The notes under the pieces are model-generated. The model was given only the letters and a program-made list of their open reading frames with translations, was not told where the DNA came from and did not search any database. 64,000 nt of DNA from Aphelocoma coerulescens. Its lineage: Eukaryota > Chordata > Aves > Passeriformes > Corvidae. Below, piece by piece: positions 1 to 12,700 of the stretch; positions within the stretch are counted from its first letter, which is position 1; each line of letters opens with the position of its first letter. The DNA is taken from the NCBI RefSeq assembly GCF_041296385.1, contig NW_027183572.1, positions 146,001 to 210,000 of the forward strand, written 5' to 3'. The translations under genes and the position numbers were made by a program.

Positions 1-799
1 ACTTTTTTAACAAACACACAGGAAAAGGATAACAATGCTAAATATTAAAAGCTCTCGCTGTGCAGAGAAAGCTGGGATAATTTGAGAGTCCTTCTGTGTT
101 TCGGTGGGGTCTCCTGAAACATCCATAGACAGCGAGGCCCGTGCAAAGAAACAGGGAGCCATTCTTGAGAGAAGTTTCAGAGCTCTTTCTTCTCCAGCCA
201 CATGGGCGGGGCACTGCCAAAGAACTGAGCAATCACGGCACAACCAGGGCCCTCCTGGCACAGGGCAACACAAAATAAGCAGTGCTGAACAGGATTAGGG
301 CACATGTGAGCAGGGAGCAGGGAGACCCCGTGCCCAGGCCATGCCTCTACCCCAGGGTCCCCTCTCCCATGACCTCATGGCAGGGGGGAGGAACCCCAAC
401 ACTTCCGTAGGTGTAGTCTCTCTCCTCCTCCTTGCAGCTGGCTCATGGGCCCACATTCAGGGCCCCCACCTCGGGAGAAAATTCTCCCAATGTGCTCTGA
501 TGTTGAAAGAGTCAAGAAGAGAAGAAGGGAAAAAAACCCCCGAAGTCCCAGGAAAACAAAGTTCAACTCTCCATCTCCCTCCAGAGAAAAGGAGCTGAAA
601 ACTGGCTAAAAAGAAACAAAGTTGCTTCCTCTGCTCTTGCTGCAAGCAGGATGCAGAGGAGTGTGTATGTGTGTCCTTGAACAAACGCTCTGAGAAGTTT
701 GTCCGGTTTTTTTTCCTCTCCCCCCTCTCAGGCTCAGTTGAAAGGCACAGAAATGCACAAAGTTCACTTCTGGGCATAGAGCAGCAATAGGGGATACAC

Positions 800-3700
800 A
801 CAATAAAGTCACCCCAAGACACAGGGACAGAGAATTCAGTGGAAAGACTCCGAGAATTCTGCTCCCAGAGATCATTCATTCCTGCTCACACTGACCCTTG
901 TAGAAAGGGGACATCGTTCCCGGCAGCCTGTACTGAGCATGTGGCTCCTGAGTGGGGTTTGTTGTTTAGGAAACCTGCTCCGGCTTTTCCATTCTTTCCT
1001 TGCAAACAGGAAAACTTCTCCTGGGGCTGTGTGCAGGCAGAGCCCTGAGGAGAGCAGGTGGCACATGGTGCGCTGGGCTGGGACAGCCAGCTGCAGAGCT
1101 CAAGGGAAGAAGCCCAAAGTGTCACAATGGCTCCTTGCCTTCACATGCAACACCTGGGTCACAATAGTCTCTTTGATTCCATGAGGCCCCACTGTGTCAC
1201 AATGGCTCCTTGGTTCCATCAGGTTCCGCAGTGTCACCATGGTCTCCTTTGATCCGCACTGTCATCATGGACAATTGGTTCCATGAGGCCCCGCAGTGTC
1301 ACAATGGTCCCTTGCTTCCATAGCTTTGATGTTGTAAGAAAGGACTCCTTGCTTCTATGAGCTAGCCTGCTTTTTGCAGAGGTGTCTTTGGTTCCAACAA
1401 GGCCCCGCTGTGTCTCAGTGCACCCTGGCTTCCATGTGGATCTGGAGTATCACAAAGGCTCCTTGGTTCCACCAGGTCCTGCTGTGTCACAATGGGTCCT
1501 GTGGTCCCTGAGGCCCTCCAAAACCATCGTGGAGGCTTGCTTCCATGAGGTTCCATTATGTGCCAGTGGTCATCTTGGTTCCAGGAGTTTCCTTAGTGTC
1601 ACAATGCCCTCCATGCTTCCATTAGGCCCTGCTTTGCCACAATGGTCCCCTTGTTTCCATGAGGCCCCGCTGTGTCACAATGGACCTATGGTTCCGTGAT
1701 GTTGCGTGGTGTCACCGTGCTCTTCTTGAATCCGCCGTGTAACCATGGACCATTGGTTCCATGCAGCCGTGTCACAATGGGCTCCTTGATTCCATGATTC
1801 CCCACGGTGTCACAATGGAGCCTTGTTTCTAGGAGGTTCTGTACTGTCACAATTGCCTCCTTGATGCCATCAGCCCCTGCAGTGTCACAATGGCTCCTTG
1901 GTTCCATGAGGAACACAATAGCTTGGCATAAGCATTGAGCAACAGCTGCTGAACACACCTGCAACATCTGCTTGCATCAAAAGAGGGCTTCAAGCTGACA
2001 ATGGCACCAGCAGCTTCCATCTGCAACAGAGACCCAGGAAAGGACAGGCTGTGCCGGTTTGGACAAATGTGGAGGAAAATATCCTCTGATAGAAGGCAGG
2101 TTACACCCAGCCCTCCCCCACCAGGTTTTTGGAAAAAAGAACTTTCCTGGGAAGAAAGTGAAAGAGATAAAAACTATTTTTTTAACAAACACACAGGAAA
2201 AGGATAGCAATGCTAAATATTAAAAGCTCTCGCTGTGCAGAGAAAGCTGGGATAATTTGAGAGTCCTTCTGTGTTTCGGTGGGGTCTCCTGAAACATCCA
2301 TAGACAGCGAGGCCCGTGCAAAGAAACAGGGAGCGATTCTTGAGAGAAGTTTCAGAGCTCTTTCTTCTCCAGCCACATGGGCGGGGCACTGCCAAAGAAC
2401 TGAGCAATCACAGCACAACCAGGGCCCTCCTCGCACAAGGCAACACAAAATAAGCAGTGCTGAACAGGGTTAGGGCACATGTGAGCAGGGAGCAGGGAGA
2501 CCCCGTGCCCAGGCCATGCCTCTACCCCAGGGTCCCCTCTCCCATGACCTCATGGCAGGGGGGAGGAACCCCAACACTTCCGTAGGTGTAGCCTCTCTCC
2601 TCCTCCTTGCAGCTGGCTCATGGGCCCACATTCAGGGCCCCCACCTCGGGAGAAAATTCTCCCAATGTGCTCTGATGTTGAAAGAGTCAAGAAGAGAAGA
2701 AGGGAAAAAAAACCCCCGAAGTCCCAGGAAAACAAAGTTCAACTCTCCATCTCCCCCCAGAGAAAAGGAGCTGAAAACTGGCTAAAAAGAAACAAAGTCG
2801 CTTCCCTCTGCTCTTGCTGCAAGCAGGATGCAGAGGAGTGTGTATGTGTGTCCTTGAACAAACGCTCTGAGAAGTTTGTCCGGTTTTTTTTCCTCTCCCC
2901 CCTCTCAGGCTCAGTTGAAAGGCACAGAAATGCACAAAGTTCACTTCTGGGCATAGAGCAGCAATAGGGGATACACATGATAAAGTCACCCCAAGACACA
3001 GGGACAGAGAATTCAGTGGAAAGACTCCGAGAATTCTGCTCCCAGAGATCATTCATTCCTGCTCACACTGACCCTTGTAGAAAGGGGACATCGTTCCAGG
3101 CAGCCTGTACTGAGCATGTGGCTCCTGAGTGGGGTTTGTTGTTTAGGAAACCTGCTCCGGCTTTTCCATTCTTTCCTTGCAAACAGGAAAACTTCTCCTG
3201 GGGCTGTGTGCAGGCAGAGCCCTGAGGAGAGCAGGTGGCACATGGTGCGCTGGGCTGGGACAGCCAGCTGCAGAGCTCATGGGAAGAAGCCCAAAGTGTC
3301 ACAATGGCTCCTTGCCTTCCCATGCAACACCTGGGTCACAGTGGTCTCCTTGATTCCATGAGGCCCCACTGTGTCACAATGGCTCCTTGGTTCCATCAGG
3401 TTCCGCAGTGTCACCATGGTCTCCTTTGATCCGCACTGTCATCATGGACAATTGGTTCCATGAGGCCCCGCAGTGTCACAATGGTCCCTTGCTTCCATAG
3501 CTTTTACGTTGTAACAATGGACTCCTTGCTTCTATGAGCTAGCCTGCTTTTTGCAGAGGTGTCTTTGGTTCCAACAAGGCCCCGCTGTGTCTCAGTGCAC
3601 CCTGGCTTCCATGTGGATCTGGAGTATCACAAAGGCTCCTTGGTTCCACCAGGTCCTGCTGTGTCACAATGGGTCCTGTGGTCCCTGAGGCCCTCCAAAG

Positions 3701-6700
3701 TCATCATGGAGGCTTGCTTCCATGAGGTTCCATTATGTGCCAGTGGTCATCTTGGTTCCAGGAGTTTCCTTAGTGTCACAATGCTCTCCATGTTTCCATG
3801 ATTCCCCACAATGTCACAATGCTCTCCAGGCTTCCATTAGGCCCTGCTTTGCCACAATGGTCCCCTTGTTTCCATGAGGCCCCGCTGTGTCACAATGGAC
3901 CTATGGTTCCGTGATGTTGCGTGGTGTCACCGTGCTCTTCTTGAATCCGCCGTGTAACCATGGACCATTGGTTCCATGCAGCCGTGTCACAATGGGCTCC
4001 TTGATTCCATGATTCCCCACGGTGTCACAATGGAGCCTTGTTTCTAGGAGGTTCTGTACTTGTCACAATTGCCTCCTTGATGCCATCAGCCCCTGCAGTG
4101 TCACAATGGCTCCTTGGTTCCATGAGGAACACAATAGCTTGGCATAAGCATTGAGCAACAGCTGCTGAACACACCTGGCAACATCTGCTTGCATCAAAAG
4201 AGTGCTTCAAGCTGACAATGGCACCAGCAGCTTCCATCTGCAACAGAGACCCAGGAAAGGACAGGCTGTGCCGGTTTGGACAAATGTGGAGGAAAATATC
4301 CTCTGATAGAAGGCAGGTTACACCCAGCCCTCCCCCACCAGGTTTTTGGAAAAAAGAACTTTCCTGGGAAGAAAGTGAAAGAGATAAAAACTATTTTTTT
4401 AACAAACACACAGGAAAAGGATAGCAATGCTAAATATTAAAAGCTCTCGCTGTGCAGAGAAAGCTGGGATAATTTGAGAGTCCTTCTGTGTTTCGGTGGG
4501 GTCTCCTGAAACATCCATAGACAGCGAGGCCCGTGCAAAGAAACAGGGAGCCATTCTTGAGAGAAGTTTCAGAGCTCTTTCTTCTCCAGCCACATGGGCG
4601 GGGCACTGCCAAAGAACTGAGCAATCACGGAACAACCAGGGCCCTCCTCGCAAAAGGCAACACAAAATAAGCAGTGCTGAACAGGATTAGGGCACATGTG
4701 AGCAGGGAGCAGGGAGACCCCGTGCCCAGGCCATGCCTCTACCCCAGGGTCCCCTCTCCCATGACCTCATGGCAGGGGGGAGGAACCCCAACACTTCCGT
4801 AGGTGCAGTCTCTCTCCTCCTCCTTGCAGCTGGCTCATGGGCCCACATTCAGGGCCCCCACCTCGGGAGAAAATTCTCCCAATGTGCTCTGATGTTGAAA
4901 GAGTCAAGAAGAGAAGAAGGGAAAAAAAACCCCCGAAGTCCCAGGAAAACAAAGTTCAACTCTCCATCTCCCCCCAGAGAAAAGGAGCTGAAAACTGGCT
5001 AAAAAGAAACCAAGTTGCTTCCTCTGCTCTTGCTGCAAGCAGGATGCAGAGGAGTGTGTATGTGTGTCCTTGAAAAAACGCTCTGAGAAGTTTGTCCGGT
5101 TTTTTTCCTCTCCCCCCTCTCAGGCTCAGTTGAAAGGCACAGAAACGCACAAAGTTCACTTCTGGGCATAGAGCAGCAATAGGGGATACACACGATAAAG
5201 TCACCCCAAGACACAGGGACAGAGAATTCAGTGGAAAGACTCCGAGAATTCTGCTCCCAGAGATCATTCATTCCTGCTCACACTGACCCTTGTAGAAAGG
5301 GGACATCGTTCCAGGCAGCCTGTACTGAGCATGTGGCTCCTGAGTGGGGTTTGTTGTTTAGGAAACCTGCTCCGGCTTTTCCATTCTTTCCTTGCAAACA
5401 GGAAAACTTCTCCTGGGGCTGTGTGCAGGCAGAGCCCTGAGGAGAGCAGGTGGCACATGGTGCGCTGGGCTGGGACAGCCAGCTGCAGAGCTCAAGGGAA
5501 GAAGCCCAAAGTGTCACAATGGCTCCTTGCCTTCCCATGCAACACCTGGGTCACAATGGTCTCCTTGATTCCATGAGGCCCCACTGTGTCACAATGGCTC
5601 CTTGGTTCCATCAGGTTCCGCAGTGTCACCATGGTCTCCTTTGATCCGCACTGTCATCATGGACAATTGGTTCCATGAGGCCCCGCAGTGTCACAATGGT
5701 CCCTTGCTTCCATAGCTTTTACGTTGTAACAATGGACTCCTTGCTTCTATGAGCTAGCCTGCTTTTTGCAGAGGTGTCTTTGGTTCCAACAAGGCCCCGC
5801 TGTGTCTCAGTGCACCCTGGCTTCCATGTGGATCTGGAGTATCACAAAGGCTCCTTGGTTCCACCAGGTCCTGCTGTGTCACAATGGGTCCTGTGGTCCC
5901 TGAGGCCCTCCAAAGTCATTGTGGAGGCTTGCTTCCATGAGGTTCCATTATGTGCCAGTGGTCATCTTGGTTCCAGGAGTTTCCTTAGTGTCCCAATGCT
6001 CTCCATGCTTCCATTAGGCCCTGCTTTGCCACAATGGTCCCCTTGTTTCCATGAGGCCCCGCTGTGTCACAATGGACCTATGGTTCCGTGATGTTGCGTG
6101 GTGTCACCGTGCTCTTCTTGAATCCGCAGTGTAACCATGGACCATTGGTTCCATGCGGCCTGGCTGTGTCACAATGGGCTCCTTGATTCCATGATTCCCC
6201 ACGGTGTCACAATGGAGCCTTGTTTCTAGGAGGTTCTGTACTGTCACAATTGCCTCCTTGATGCCATCAGCCCCTGCAGTGTCACAATGGCTCCTTGGTT
6301 CCATGAGGAACACAATAGCTTGGCATAAGCATTGAGCAACAGCTGCTGAACACACCTGGCAACATCTGCTTGCATCAAAAGAGGGCTTCAAGCTGACAAT
6401 GGCACCAGCAGCTTCCATCTGCAACAGAGACCCAGGAAAGGACAGGCTGTGCCGGTTTGGACAAATGTGGAGGAAAATATCCTCTGATAGAAGGCAGGTT
6501 ACACCCAGCCCTCCCCCACCAGGTTTTTGGAAAAAAGAACTTTCCTGGGAAGAAAGTGAAAGAGATAAAAACTATTTTTTTAACAAACACACAGGAAAAG
6601 GATAACAATGCTAAATATTAAAAGCTCTCGCTGTGCAGAGAAAGCTGGGATAATTTGAGAGTCCTTCTGTGTTTCGGTGGGGTCTCCTGAAACATCCATA

Positions 6701-6810
6701 GACAGCGAGGCCCGTGCAAAGAAACAGGGAGCCATTCTTGAGAGAAGTTTCAGAGCTCTTTCTTCTCCAGCCACATGGGCGGGGCACTGCCAAAGAACTG
6801 AGCAATCACG
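800..6810 (+). repeat. Higher-order block A, near-identical to 9557-15567
   Basis: The stretch from late unit 1 to early unit 4 recurs at a constant offset of 8,757 bp. Diagnostic variants agree throughout: the GATGTTGTAAGAAAGG variant of units 1 and 5, the long unit 2 and unit 6, AAACCAAG in units 3 and 7, and GAAAAAACG in units 3 and 7. The left limit lies just after the CACAATAAAG versus CATGATAAAG difference at about 795. The right limit lies at GGAACAACC (6811) versus AGCACAACC (15568). This marks a four-unit higher-order repeat, or a recent unequal exchange or conversion tract. Confidence 0.8.
1119..1910 (+). repeat. 37-bp minisatellite nested in each satellite unit (unit 1 shown)
   Basis: About 21 degenerate repeats of 37 bp run through this stretch. 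The core starts TGTCACAATGG, continues CTCCTTGG, then TTCCATGAGG and a C-rich end (CCCCGC). The same block begins about 1,084 bases after the ATGCTAAAT landmark in every satellite unit. Copies differ from one another much more than the same copy differs between units. The internal repeat therefore predates amplification of the 2.18 kb unit. Single-repeat gain or loss explains the 2181 versus 2217 bp unit lengths. Confidence 0.93.
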
Positions 6811-7369
6811 GAACAACCAGGGCCCTCCTCGCACAAGGCAACACAAAATAAGCAGTGCTGAACAGGATTAGGGCACATGTGAGCAGGGAGCAGGGAGACC
6901 CCGTGCCCAGGCCATGCCTCTACCCCAGGGTCCCCTCTCCCATGACCTCATGGCAGGGGGGAGGAACCCCAACACTTCCGTAGGTGCAGTCTCTCTCCTC
7001 CTCCTTGCAGCTGGCTCATGGGCCCACATTCAGGGCCCCCACCTCGGGAGAAAATTCTCCCAATGTGCTCTGATGTTGAAAGAGTCAAGAAGAGAAGAAG
7101 GGAAAAAAAACCCCCGAAGTCCCAGGAAAACAAAGTTCAACTCTCCATCTCCCCCCAGAGAAAAGGAGCTGAAAACTGGCTAAAAAGAAACAAAGTTGCT
7201 TCCTCTGCTCTTGCTGCAAGCAGGATGCAGAGGAGTGTGTATGTGTGTCCTTGAACAAACGCTCTGAGAAGTTTGTCCGGTTTTTTTTCCTCTCCCCCCT
7301 CTCAGGCTCAGTTGAAAGGCACAGAAACGCACAAAGTTCACTTCTGGGCATAGAGCAGCAATAGGGGAT

Positions 7370-9790
7370 ACACATGATAAAGTCACCCCAAGACACAGGG
7401 ACAGAGAATTCAGTGGAAAGACTCCGAGAATTCTGCTCCCAGAGATCATTCATTCCTGCTCACACTGACCCTTGTAGAAAGGGGACATCGTTCCAGGCAG
7501 CCTGTACTGAGCATGTGGCTCCTGAGTGGGGTTTGTTGTTTAGGAAACCTGCTCAGGCTTTTCCATTCTTTCCTTGCAAACAGGAAAACTTCTCCTGGGG
7601 CTGTGTGCAGGCAGAGCCCTTAGGAGAGCAGGTGGCACATGGTGCGCTGGGCTGGGACAGCCAGCTGCAGAGCTCAAGGGAAGAAGCCCAAAGTGTCACA
7701 ATGGCTCCTTGCCTTCACATGCAACACCTGGGTCACAATGGTCTCCTTGATTCCATGAGGCCCCACTGTGTCACAATGGCTCCTTGGTTCCATCAGGTTC
7801 CGCAGTGTCACCATGGTCTCCTTTGATCCGCACTGTCATCATGGACAATTGGTTCCATGAGGCCCCGCAGTGTCACAATGGTCCCTTGCTTCCATAGCTT
7901 TTACGTTGTAACAATGGACTCCTTGCTTCTATGAGCTAGCCTGCTTTTTGCAGAGGTGTCTTTGGTTCCAACAAGGCCCCGCTGTGTCTCAGTGCACCCT
8001 GGCTTCCATGTGGATCTGGAGTATCACAAAGGCTCCTTGGTTCCACCAGGTCCTGCTGTGTCACAATGGGTCCTGTGGTCCCTGAGGCCCTCCAAAACCA
8101 TCGTGGAGGCTTGCTTCCATGAGGTTCCATTATGTGCCAGTGGTCATCTTGGTTCCAGGAGTTTCCTTAGTGTCACAATGCTCTCCATGCTTCCATTAGG
8201 CCCTGCTTTGCCACAATGGTCCCCTTGTTTCCATGAGGCCCCGCTGTGTCACAATGGACCTATGGTTCTGTGATGTTGCGTGGTGTCACCGTGCTCTTCT
8301 TGAATCCGCCGTGTAACCATGGACCATTGGTTCCATGCGGCCTGGCTGTGTCACAATGGGCTCCTTGATTCCATGATTCCCCACGGTGTCACAATGGAGC
8401 CTTGTTTCTAGGAGGTTCTGTACTGTCACAATTGCCTCCTTGATGCCATCAGCCCCTGCAGTGTCACAATGGCTCCTTGGTTCCATGAGGAACACAATAG
8501 CTTGGCATAAGCATTGAGCAACAGCTGCTGAACACACCTGGCAACATCTGCTTGCATCAAAAGAGGGCTTCAAGCTGACAATGGCACCAGCAGCTTCCAT
8601 CTGCAACAGAGACCCAGGAAAGGACAGGCTGTGCCGGTTTGGACAAATGTGGAGGAAAATATCCTCTGATAGAAGGCAGGTTACACCCAGCCCTCCCCCA
8701 CCAGGTTTTTGGAAAAAAGAACTTTCCTGGGAAGAAAGTGAAAGAGATAAAAACTATTTTTTTAACAAACACACAGGAAAAGGATAACAATGCTAAATAT
8801 TAAAAGCTCTCGCTGTGCAGAGAAAGCTGGGATAATTTGAGAGTCCTTCTGTGTTTCGGTGGGGTCTCCTGAAACATCCATAGACAGCGAGGCCCGTGCA
8901 AAGAAACAGGGAGCCATTCTTGAGAGAAGTTTCAGAGCTCTTTCTTCTCCAGCCACATGGGCGGGGCACTGCCAAAGAACTGAGCAATCACGGCACAACC
9001 AGGGCCCTCCTCACACAGGGCAACACAAAATAAGCAGTGCTGAACAGGGTTAGGGCACATGTGAGCAGGGAGCAGGGAGACCCCCCGTGCCCAGGCCATG
9101 CCTCTACCCCAGGGTCCCCTCTCCCATGACCTCATGGCAGGGGGGAGGAACCCCAACACTTCCGTAGGTGTAGTCTCTCTCCTCCTCCTTGCAGCTGGCT
9201 CATGGGCCCACATTCAGGGCCCCAACCTCGGGAGAAAATTCTCCCAATGTGGTCTGATGTTGAAAGAGTCAAGAAGAGGAGAAGGGAAAAAAACCCCCAA
9301 AGTCCCAGGAAAACAAAGTTCAACTCTCCATCTCCCCCCAGAGAAAAAGAGCTGAAAACTGGCTAAAAAGAAACAAAGTTGCTTCCTCTGCTCTTGCTGC
9401 AAGCAGGATGCAGAGGAGTGTGTATGTGTGTCCTTGAACAAACGCTCTGAGAAGTTTGTCCGGTTTTTTTTCCTCTCCCCCCTCTCAGGCTCAGTTGAAA
9501 GGCACAGAAATGCACAAAGTTCACTTCTGGGCATAGAGCAGCAATAGGGGATACACATGATAAAGTCACCCCAAGACACAGGGACAGAGAATTCAGTGGA
9601 AAGACTCCGAGAATTCTGCTCCCAGAGATCATTCATTCCTGCTCACACTGACCCTTGTAGAAAGGGGACATCGTTCCCGGCAGCCTGTACTGAGCATGTG
9701 GCTCCTGAGTGGGGTTTGTTGTTTAGGAAACCTGCTCCGGCTTTTCCATTCTTTCCTTGCAAACAGGAAAACTTCTCCTGGGGCTGTGTG
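7370..9790 (+). repeat. Higher-order block B, near-identical to 18309-20729
   Basis: Late unit 4 plus early unit 5 match late unit 9 plus early unit 10 at an offset of 10,939 bp (five units). They share CCCTTAGGAGAGC in units 4 and 9, CCACAATAAGC-flanking variants, the extra C in GACCCCCCGTG, and CAACCTCGGGAG. Only a few differences were seen, for example CCTCATGG versus CCGCATGG, CTCTGCTC versus CTCCACTC, and GGACAGAG versus GGAGAGAG. Identity breaks where CCCTGAGGAG (about 9801) faces CCCTTAGGAG (about 20740). A five-unit offset overlapping a four-unit one shows repeated exchange in different registers. Confidence 0.7.
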
Positions 9791-12700
9791 CAGGCAGAGC
9801 CCTGAGGAGAGCAGGTGGCACATGGTGCGCTGGGCTGGGACAGCCAGCTGCAGAGCTCAAGGGAAGAAGCCCAAAGTGTCACAATGGCTCCTTGCCTTCA
9901 CATGCAACACCTGGGTCACAATAGTCTCTTTGATTCCATGAGGCCCCACTGTGTCACAATGGCTCCTTGGTTCCATCAGGTTCCGCAGTGTCACCATGGT
10001 CTCCTTTGATCCGCACTGTCATCATGGACAATTGGTTCCATGAGGCCCCGCAGTGTCACAATGGTCCCTTGCTTCCATAGCTTTGATGTTGTAAGAAAGG
10101 ACTCCTTGCTTCTATGAGCTAGCCTGCTTTTTGCAGAGGTGTCTTTGGTTCCAACAAGGCCCCGCTGTGTCTCAGTGCACCCTGGCTTCCATGTGGATCT
10201 GGAGTATCACAAAGGCTCCTTGGTTCCACCAGGTCCTGCTGTGTCACAATGGGTCCTGTGGTCCCTGAGGCCCTCCAAAACCATCGTGGAGGCTTGCTTC
10301 CATGAGGTTCCATTATGTGCCAGTGGTCATCTTGGTTCCAGGAGTTTCCTTAGTGTCACAATGCCCTCCATGCTTCCATTAGGCCCTGCTTTGCCACAAT
10401 GGTCCCCTTGTTTCCATGAGGCCCCGCTGTGTCACAATGGACCTATGGTTCCGTGATGTTGCGTGGTGTCACCGTGCTCTTCTTGAATCCGCCGTGTAAC
10501 CATGGACCATTGGTTCCATGCAGCCGTGTCACAATGGGCTCCTTGATTCCATGATTCCCCACGGTGTCACAATGGAGCCTTGTTTCTAGGAGGTTCTGTA
10601 CTGTCACAATTGCCTCCTTGATGCCATCAGCCCCTGCAGTGTCACAATGGCTCCTTGGTTCCATGAGGAACACAATAGCTTGGCATAAGCATTGAGCAAC
10701 AGCTGCTGAACACACCTGCAACATCTGCTTGCATCAAAAGAGGGCTTCAAGCTGACAATGGCACCAGCAGCTTCCATCTGCAACAGAGACCCAGGAAAGG
10801 ACAGGCTGTGCCGGTTTGGACAAATGTGGAGGAAAATATCCTCTGATAGAAGGCAGGTTACACCCAGCCCTCCCCCACCAGGTTTTTGGAAAAAAGAACT
10901 TTCCTGGGAAGAAAGTGAAAGAGATAAAAACTATTTTTTTAACAAACACACAGGAAAAGGATAGCAATGCTAAATATTAAAAGCTCTCGCTGTGCAGAGA
11001 AAGCTGGGATAATTTGAGAGTCCTTCTGTGTTTCGGTGGGGTCTCCTGAAACATCCATAGACAGCGAGGCCCGTGCAAAGAAACAGGGAGCGATTCTTGA
11101 GAGAAGTTTCAGAGCTCTTTCTTCTCCAGCCACATGGGCGGGGCACTGCCAAAGAACTGAGCAATCACAGCACAACCAGGGCCCTCCTCGCACAAGGCAA
11201 CACAAAATAAGCAGTGCTGAACAGGGTTAGGGCACATGTGAGCAGGGAGCAGGGAGACCCCGTGCCCAGGCCATGCCTCTACCCCAGGGTCCCCTCTCCC
11301 ATGACCTCATGGCAGGGGGGAGGAACCCCAACACTTCCGTAGGTGTAGCCTCTCTCCTCCTCCTTGCAGCTGGCTCATGGGCCCACATTCAGGGCCCCCA
11401 CCTCGGGAGAAAATTCTCCCAATGTGCTCTGATGTTGAAAGAGTCAAGAAGAGAAGAAGGGAAAAAAAACCCCCGAAGTCCCAGGAAAACAAAGTTCAAC
11501 TCTCCATCTCCCCCCAGAGAAAAGGAGCTGAAAACTGGCTAAAAAGAAACAAAGTCGCTTCCCTCTGCTCTTGCTGCAAGCAGGATGCAGAGGAGTGTGT
11601 ATGTGTGTCCTTGAACAAACGCTCTGAGAAGTTTGTCCGGTTTTTTTTCCTCTCCCCCCTCTCAGGCTCAGTTGAAAGGCACAGAAATGCACAAAGTTCA
11701 CTTCTGGGCATAGAGCAGCAATAGGGGATACACATGATAAAGTCACCCCAAGACACAGGGACAGAGAATTCAGTGGAAAGACTCCGAGAATTCTGCTCCC
11801 AGAGATCATTCATTCCTGCTCACACTGACCCTTGTAGAAAGGGGACATCGTTCCAGGCAGCCTGTACTGAGCATGTGGCTCCTGAGTGGGGTTTGTTGTT
11901 TAGGAAACCTGCTCCGGCTTTTCCATTCTTTCCTTGCAAACAGGAAAACTTCTCCTGGGGCTGTGTGCAGGCAGAGCCCTGAGGAGAGCAGGTGGCACAT
12001 GGTGCGCTGGGCTGGGACAGCCAGCTGCAGAGCTCATGGGAAGAAGCCCAAAGTGTCACAATGGCTCCTTGCCTTCCCATGCAACACCTGGGTCACAGTG
12101 GTCTCCTTGATTCCATGAGGCCCCACTGTGTCACAATGGCTCCTTGGTTCCATCAGGTTCCGCAGTGTCACCATGGTCTCCTTTGATCCGCACTGTCATC
12201 ATGGACAATTGGTTCCATGAGGCCCCGCAGTGTCACAATGGTCCCTTGCTTCCATAGCTTTTACGTTGTAACAATGGACTCCTTGCTTCTATGAGCTAGC
12301 CTGCTTTTTGCAGAGGTGTCTTTGGTTCCAACAAGGCCCCGCTGTGTCTCAGTGCACCCTGGCTTCCATGTGGATCTGGAGTATCACAAAGGCTCCTTGG
12401 TTCCACCAGGTCCTGCTGTGTCACAATGGGTCCTGTGGTCCCTGAGGCCCTCCAAAGTCATCATGGAGGCTTGCTTCCATGAGGTTCCATTATGTGCCAG
12501 TGGTCATCTTGGTTCCAGGAGTTTCCTTAGTGTCACAATGCTCTCCATGTTTCCATGATTCCCCACAATGTCACAATGCTCTCCAGGCTTCCATTAGGCC
12601 CTGCTTTGCCACAATGGTCCCCTTGTTTCCATGAGGCCCCGCTGTGTCACAATGGACCTATGGTTCCGTGATGTTGCGTGGTGTCACCGTGCTCTTCTTG

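Noticed and set aside
2460..2480. GGGTTAGGG telomere-like word in some satellite units
   Set aside because: Only one and a half repeats, present in some units and reading GGATTAGGG in others. Chance match.
7374..7826. 150-codon frame in the satellite (also 18313-18765 and 20496-20948)
   Set aside because: It exists only where a single base removes a stop. It runs into the 37-bp minisatellite, and equivalent frames in other units are broken. No domain is visible.
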